Source of the DNA: Phlebiopsis flavidoalba
Lineage: Eukaryota > Basidiomycota > Agaricomycetes > Polyporales > Phanerochaetaceae
Reading direction: 5' to 3'
NCBI GenBank assembly: GCA_035772785.1
Contig: JAOCPU010000010.1
Location: 434,001 to 498,000 of the forward strand
DNA length: 64,000 nucleotides
Shown here: one piece after another, positions 58,103 to 64,000 of the stretch
Layout of the letters: every line of letters begins with the position of its first letter
Position numbering within the stretch: the stretch's first letter is position 1
Program-made: the position numbers and the translations under genes
The notes under the pieces: generated by a model
What the model was told of the DNA's origin: nothing
Databases searched by the model: none
The model's input: only the letters and a program-made list of their open reading frames with translations

Positions 58103-59692
58103 TTAAAAGGCGGGTACGGGAAGCTCGTCCGGGCTGGGCGAGTTTTGGAAGACAGATCCGCATAGAAACCTGCAGGCAGACCGTCGATCATAGGGGGAGA
58201 CGGGGTACGGGGCGCGCCACCGAGAGAAAGCCTGTTCAAGACGTTCTTTCAGCTCGTCGGAGTCGTCCGACGACGAGTCCTCATCCGTCGACATGGCGAA
58301 AGATGCCCTCGCTAGGGACGCGGTAGTGGCGGCGACGGGACGTGCGGGGGAGGGCGTCGTGAAGCGCAGCGGTCGGGGCGATAGGGGTAGTCGAAGGTAG
58401 AAGTCAAGGGGGCTGTGCGAGGGGCGGCCCTCGTCGAAGAGACTCTGTTGCCACGTAGCGCGGCCGAGGTCTTAGGGTAGCTGGAGCTCTCGTGCACGGG
58501 GGTGTGGTCGGCGAGCTGACGACGGTCATGTCGTCGCAGACAGGGAACTCGTCCCACTCGGGCGGCCGGAAGATCCGTGGGGAGGCCCCGGCGCTGAGTG
58601 GGCAGAGCCGGCTGACTTGGACTGGTTCCGGCCGTGACGAGAGTTGGCACCCTGGCCGCGTGGAACAGCGACAGCCTGCGTCGGGGTAGGGCTACCATGA
58701 ACTGTTTCCGCTGTGGTCTGGCGGCGGTGAGCAAGCTTCGCCTGTGGGGCGGGCGGCAAGTTGCGGAGTGCGAGAAAGATAGGGGCTTGGCGCCGGCCTT
58801 CGACGGGGTGACGGGTGCGGTTTCGGTCGACTCGCTGTCGGACGAGGAGCTGACGAGGAAAGGGTTGAACAGGTTCGAGTCACTGTCGCGGTGGTTGGAA
58901 CGACTGGGCCCGGAAGGGTGTTGCACGGGGAGGGTGGCGAGTACGTCTCGCTTTGCTCGGTATCCTAGCGGGCGGGGGAGGAGACGGCTGGTGAGAGGGT
59001 CGCCTCACTTGCGAACGCGAGTCCAGAAGGGCTGCTGAAAGGTCGGGGCGGCGATGTCAGAGTCACAGTCGCCGACGAGGCAGAGCCAAAAAGAGGAGAG
59101 TGATATTTACCTGCGGTCGGCCTTCGCTTTGGAGGCTGGCTTCCGTCGATGTCTCTGGCGGCCTCGTGCGTGGGCTTTCTCCGCCCTGGGGTCTGCACAA
59201 CCAGAGGGCTTGCTCAACTTGTCAGGATGGGGGATAGCGGACTGCGCCTTCGACGCCTTGGGTTTCTTGACATCCTCGACAGGCTGCGGTTGTGGGCAGG
59301 CGCCGGTTGGGGGTGAGCGGTTACTGCTGTGCCCTTGGGCGATGACTTGGGAGTGGGCCGAACGACCGGGTGGGCCTGTGGCTGACGTTGCGTTACGTGG
59401 AAGGTTGAGCAGGCTTATGGAGAGCGAAAGCAAGCCAGAGTTTGAGTTGGGCGGATGACGAACGCGGTGCAGATGGGTGCGGCTGTACGGACTTCGGACG
59501 ATAGTGCGCCGACGGTGACGAGAGAGAGAGCCACGGGCTTCTGGACGGCCAACATGGTTCTCGTCGGGGGTGGTGAAGAGTGTTGACGGGGGGTGGTTGG
59601 GGCCGGGGGGGTCGTAGGACGAGGCGGACGGCGGGCGGGAGATGCGGACAGAGATGACACGAGGCGAGTTGAAGTGCGGTGGGAAGGTCCAT
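58103..59692 (-). CDS. PNRC-motif, Ser/Pro-rich disordered protein (frame broken)
   Basis: The C-terminus on the minus strand, after removing one slip, reads MIDGLPAGFYAG then SVFQNSPSPDELPVPAF with stop at 58103-58105. The string YAG-x-x-F-x-NSP-x-P-x-x-LP-x-P-x-F is the proline-rich nuclear receptor coactivator (PNRC) motif found in fungal and animal mRNA-decapping co-factors. Upstream are an acidic helix (DSDELKERLEQAFSRW), Ser/Pro-rich sequence (SNLFNPFLVSSSSDSESTET, HGSPTPTQAVAVPRGQGANS), a 75-base intron (about 59035-59112), a Lys/Arg-rich block (KKPKASKAQSAIPHPDKLSK, RRKPASKAKADRR) and an N-terminal part near LAVQKPVALSLVTVGA. A link to mRNA decapping is inferred from the motif alone. 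The start near 59692 is a guess. Frames change at least four times. Confidence 0.5.
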
Positions 59693-62600
59693 CCCGCTCA
59701 GAGCTTTTTGCCCTTGCCTTTACATCACCCTTTTCAAAGTCCGCTTGCCAACTCTGTCCTCCCTCCCTTCCCAGTTTATCCGTCTCTCCCTCTCGCAGCA
59801 CCCACACATCGCGCGCCCCTTCCGCCTGCTCGTTGTTATTTATTGTAATTTTATCGAGTCCTACGTTGCGACAACGGCAGGTGTGTCCCAGCGCAACAGC
59901 CTCGAGGAGGCTTCACGCTTTTGACCGCCCGCGCTTTGACCTCGTCGGAACGGCACGGCGCGACAGGGGCATACTCCACGTTGCCGCCGGCAAGTCTATG
60001 CTCTGGCCTCCGCCGGATCAGAAAATGTTTTCCAATCCAGGTGTTTGGCTGTGCTTTTCCCCACTCCTACCTCTTACGGATAGCCGCCCGTTAAATTGTC
60101 CCACTCCGCCCCGCTAGTTTTTGTGTAACGGTCACAGTTGAGAGTCACAGCAAACTTTATCCCTCTGCTGGCGCAATGTCTAGACCCCGAATACCTCTAT
60201 TTGTTCACATAGCGTATCATGAATCCAGCCCGCACGTAGCGTAATTTTCTGAAGAGTGATAGAGCTGACGTAGCATCTGGAAGTGGCGGCACCACTCAGG
60301 TTGGTTAAGCAAGAGAATCAAAGGAGAGGACGACGGAGGTGGAAATGCCAAGTGACTGCGTAAATTGTCTCGAAGGACGCAGTCCAAATCAGAAATATTT
60401 GCTGGTTGGTGCCAGCAATCAGGCCTCAGGATGTTACCTTGCGTAGGTTCACCAGGGCAAACTTGCTCTGTAAGAGAAGCGAAATCGAGTACAAGTACAG
60501 TGTAGTAGAGTGTAGTCGAAAACGCTCTAAGTTGTGGCGCAATTGACACTCCGATTGATGGCGGCCGCCCGACACGACGGCGCCTCAGGATGTCGCATTC
60601 GATGTTTGACGATCGTATATACTACTTCACCACATGCAATGCCAGAAGGAAAGCCTTGTCTACCGCTTTCTTGCCCCCTGAAAAAATAACAAAAATCCAG
60701 GCTCATGCTATGCGACGAAATCAATGCCCATCTCGCCAGATGTGCTGAAAATTCGGCCAAGGATCTTCACGGGAGAAGTCTTGCGTGAGGTCAATAGAGC
60801 TTCAACACCCTATGTGCTCTTGGTAACTTATTTTGTAGCTTGACTTGATCCTCAGCTAAACAACTCGCGTATGAACCTCGGGATGTAGTCGCCAGCTGCC
60901 ATTACTTCAAGCTTCTCCACGACAGACTGCACATCAATAGTTTCTGTAACTTATTTACAATACTATGGATTGAGCAAAAGCGATTGATCAGGTTGACTTT
61001 GTTTCTCAGCATACATTTGCCTTGGTAAGCACCTACCGGAGCCCCAATTGCTTCACGATTGGGGAGCAATCAGGGTGCTAATAGAAGATTAGCGTTTCAT
61101 TTTGACCCCAGGGACTCCTCACCGGTTAACCGAAAGCCGTTGGCTCGATTTCAAGTGAAGGCCTTTGTCACACATGGACTAATACAGCTCAATTGTGTGT
61201 AAATCCACAGAAACGTGTACAGGTGCGTTATTGTCCACTCGTTCTCTCGCCTGAAGCACAGACAACGTTTATTCGTTGTAATCTGTGTTGCGAAGGATTT
61301 GACGAATCAATCCTCGCCACCTACAAACCACCGTTGACTCGCGACATTGTCGGGCAGAGGCTCTCCGATGTCGCCGTTCGATCTAGACAATGTCCAGTGC
61401 CTTCTCGGACTCGCCCGCATCCGCTCAAGACCCTTCAAACACAAAAGCGTCGATAACTGGTTCCCACGTATACAAGTTGCTATGCTCTTGAATCTGGGTT
61501 TGATACAAAGCAGCACGGGGCCAGTAAGAAGCGGTCGTTTGTGTTGCCTTGTGCCGGAAGCCCCTCGCGCTGATGCTCTGCCTCCTCATGTGCCCACGGC
61601 TATCAGCAGGGTCGCTCTGGCCCTCGCCCGTTGCGGGATCTGTATCTGCTGTAGCAGGATCTCTGGCAGAATCAGGATTGCTCACCGCTTTGTGCATCCA
61701 TGTCTAGACGACCATCGCTGGCATCATTCATTAAACGAGTACGGGCGTGGCATTGTAACGAACTACCGGAAGGGCAAGTCTTGTCCGAGGCCCGACAAAG
61801 AAAGTTGTGTGACAACGCGTGACTTTGGCCCGACCGACACTTTCCATTCGGACCTGTGTGGGCGCCACAATGATATTTGATTTTCGTGCCAAACCTAACA
61901 TTTTTGGACCCCTCGGCACAAATGGCCGACCACGTGGTCTCCATTTCTGTCCGTTTCCCGGGGCCTTCGGCGACAGTGATGTGAAACCCGGCGAATATTC
62001 AGAGCAACAGACGTTTGTTCAAGCTCTTGGCACGATGAGAACAAATGGGGGTTTGAATTTATGATGCCATCACTGCATTTACCTTAACGAGTAATGCCTG
62101 CTTCTGAGTGAGGTAGACAAGCCAAAAAACCAAGATATTTGAGCTGTGTGGGCTTAAAATGATAAGAAATGGGTATAATGCACTATGGGATGAGTATATC
62201 TCATGGAATTGGCTCCTTTCACGAGTATTAGCGGCACCGCACCGTGCTGGGGGCATGTACGTTGGTTTTTTACCCCACCTTAAGTTGTCTTTACTCAGCA
62301 ACATTCTCAATCTTGTGCGCCAAGATATTTCTTTAACATTAACCAGCCCTCTCAGTCCTATCCAACATTTTGTCGTGGTGGTCATGGCTTGCAAAACCTT
62401 GCTAGTTGCTGGAACGATGCGCGCTAACACGATAAAACTGCAAGTCCGGCGAGGCCGGGCCGCCACGCTCACCGAAGCAGCACCGAGGTAAGCCAGCGTT
62501 GATGCAACGTTGACGGTCGTGTGATGGTGCATTCCTACTGGCTGCTGATTGTGCAACCTACCGTGAGAATCCCCGACCGATTTTATGCGCACGTGAATAT

Positions 62601-62767
62601 TCGCTGAATGTTCAAATACCGTGCGACTTGCATTTAGTTTTGTGCACTCGCGCGCACATCACTGTTCGGCGACAAACGGATGTCTCAATTTGGCGCAAAA
62701 CTGGTACGCACGTTATCAGCCCCACGGTTAATGTTCTTGCTCAACCTTCCCAACTCAAATATTCAGA
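59693..62767. other. No supported gene
   Basis: This holds the promoter side of the PNRC-motif gene, then sequence with scattered protein-like fragments on the plus strand (PSLASFIKRVRAWHCNELPE, about 61704-61763; SAFSDSPASAQDPSNTKAS, about 61400-61455) and a minus-strand open frame 62059-62592 of 177 codons. None shows a domain. A poorly sequenced gene at 61.2-62.0 kb is possible, but I cannot fix its frame or ends. Confidence 0.35.
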
Positions 62768-63170
62768 ATGATAATGGACTGCAAGCCGGCGGATCTGTCA
62801 GAATTCTTTCGACCGCCCGCTGCTAGCGAACCCCCGAACTCTCCAGGAGAAACTCGTCTCATCTCGCCTTACCTCCCCCGCGAAAGCCCACGAGAGATTA
62901 CCTCCGGGAACCGTGCGGAGGCGGGCCCTTGCCTCTTCTAGCGGATCTGCACAAACCTACCGAGGTGGAGTGACGACATGCGCAGCCCCTTGCTGTAAGC
63001 ACACACTGGAGCGGTGCCGCCTCGGGCCACCAGCCCGTCTCGGCCGCACCACCGATTGCGGCTCGATAACAAAGAAAATCGTCGAGAATCATACGGTGAG
63101 TTTCGAAGTTTGCGGATACAAACTGCTGGCAGCGCTGAGATACTTGCAGTAACACATATACGCGACGACG
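62768..63170 (+). CDS. Start of an unassigned gene with a disordered N-terminus (frame broken)
   Basis: ATG 62768 (further in-frame ATG at 62774) opens MIMDCKPADLSEFFRPPAAS, continues SPGETRLISPYLPRESPREI, and stops after 57 codons at 62941. The natural continuation appears in another frame (RPHHRLRLDNKENRRESY, about 63030-63090), followed by a GTGAGT donor at 63093 and a CTTGCAG acceptor at about 63150. Pro/Ser/Arg-rich sequence with a DNKENRRES stretch suggests a disordered regulatory protein. I do not recognise it. It probably continues to the right, but the frame beyond the intron is unclear. Confidence 0.35.
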
Positions 63171-64000
63171 GTGGCGTCGTCATTGTTTATTTCCCGCTCG
63201 TCACATCAGCCTACGTGTGTTCCACGTACGCCGGTCTGCGGAACCCTCACTCATCAGCCCGCGGCCCTTCTCGACGGCCAGCTCGCACTCGTCACCCGCT
63301 GCATTCACTCGCGCGCGTTCTGGCCGCGGTGCGCGGCTTGCCCTTTCGCGTCCGCCCGCCCCGCGATCTCCAGCACCCCGCATCGGCCCGATTCCTCCGC
63401 GCTCCCACGTCCCACGATCCGCTCTGATACCCAGCCGTGTCAGCTGCAGCCCCCGCCCGCGCTTTGCCATTCACGCTGCCGTGTCCGCTCCCAGGGCCGT
63501 GCCGGTAACACTTGCTATCGGTGCGCCGCCCGCGGCTCCTTACGCCACGTCCCCGACCCTTCGATTCCCTCGCTGCAGTTTGCTGGGGTTCGGTGCCCAC
63601 GCAATCTGGGAGGACTCCGGCAGCAGGCTATCTGCCTTCGACGAGGCACAGGCCGCGTGTGGGAGTCGGGCCTGCCGTTGCGCCCTTCGGATGCCCTCAC
63701 GCCTCGCACCCCGTATGCGCTCGACGTTGCCCGTTTGGGCCGGCTCTGGGAAAACGGCTGCGGCGAGGCGCATCTGGCTAGCGTGCTGCCCGCGTCACCC
63801 TCGCCTGGCGTTGTCGTAAACTCCGTGGTAGCAGGGTCACGCTCGCGCCTCGTTGAATCCACTCTCCCTGACCGCTTCTCTTCGTTGCGTTGTAACTCGC
63901 TCAGCCGACAATACATCGTCATTGTCGCATCCATTGTCCCAACTTGCCTTGTCCTCCGTTGCTCTCAACCTACACACGTCACTCGCATTTTCCGAACGCG
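63171..64000. other. GC-rich window end
   Basis: Highly GC-rich sequence with long open frames in several phases (63014-63427 and 63217-63819 plus; 63515-63934 minus), all rich in Ala, Arg, Pro and Ser. It may be the continuation of the gene at 62768 or the pyrimidine-rich 5' region of a plus-strand gene beyond the edge. I make no call. Confidence 0.35.

Noticed and set aside
63217..63819. 200-codon open frame at the GC-rich end
   Set aside because: Three overlapping phases are open at once because of high GC content; none shows a domain.
1..64000. CRISPR arrays, rRNA genes, intact transposons or viral genes
   Set aside because: No regularly spaced repeats, no rRNA-like sequence, and no transposase, reverse transcriptase or integrase motif could be read in any frame.

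Overview
The window looks like nuclear DNA of a filamentous basidiomycete, most likely an Agaricomycete. Genes are dense and on both strands. Introns are short (about 45-75 bases) with GT...AG ends, and several promoters have TATA boxes. The gene families fit: DUF6534-type membrane proteins, NRPS-like adenylate-forming reductases, RlpA-like double-psi beta-barrel secreted proteins and a MAPEG protein. They sit beside single-copy eukaryotic housekeeping genes (SMC1, RPC31, an ALY/REF export factor, farnesyltransferase alpha, primase PRI1).

Every recognisable gene is interrupted by small frame changes, most of them single extra bases between stretches of well-conserved protein. This includes genes no fungus can do without. 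I therefore read the damage mainly as uncorrected long-read errors and not as decay of all these genes. I call most of them CDS with a broken frame. A fully degraded duplicate region cannot be excluded from this sequence alone.

Layout. 1-327: tail of a probable MFS transporter (+). 676-1760: coiled-coil protein (+). 2.3-4.5 kb: three tandem RlpA-like genes or fragments (+). 4.6-5.1 kb: conserved unknown protein (-). 6.1-9.1 kb: coiled-coil fragment and a multi-spanning membrane protein (-). 9.7-11.2 kb: aldo-keto reductase (+). 11.7-12.5 kb: MAPEG-like protein (-). 13.4-17.8 kb: large Ser/Pro/Arg-rich disordered protein (+). 18.2-23.5 kb: cohesin SMC1 (-). 25.6-29.9 kb: adenylate-forming reductase 1 (+). 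30.7-31.6 kb: RNA polymerase III subunit RPC31 (-), divergent from an ALY/REF mRNA export factor at 31.9-33.3 kb (+). 33.8-35.1 kb: farnesyltransferase/geranylgeranyltransferase I alpha subunit (+). 36.5-40.6 kb: adenylate-forming reductase 2 (-). 41.7-43.2 kb: DUF6534-type membrane protein (+). 43.9-54.2 kb: an AT-richer block with three related membrane-protein genes, all on the minus strand, surrounding primase PRI1 (46.0-47.5 kb, +) and a single-pass membrane protein (47.9-48.9 kb, +). 54.9-55.4 kb: a tandem duplication ending in TATA-like sequence. 58.1-59.7 kb: a PNRC-motif protein (-). The last 4 kb is GC-rich, with the start of one unassigned gene at 62768 (+).

The housekeeping genes do not form a pathway; they are ordinary neighbours. 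The accessory layer is the more interesting one. Two paralogous reductases face each other across three housekeeping genes, and the secreted barrel genes, the minus-strand membrane genes and a pair of 130-base repeats all point to local duplication. I found no CRISPR array, no rRNA or tRNA gene I can support, and no intact transposon. Where a gene-free stretch is listed, it means I could not support a gene there, not that none exists.
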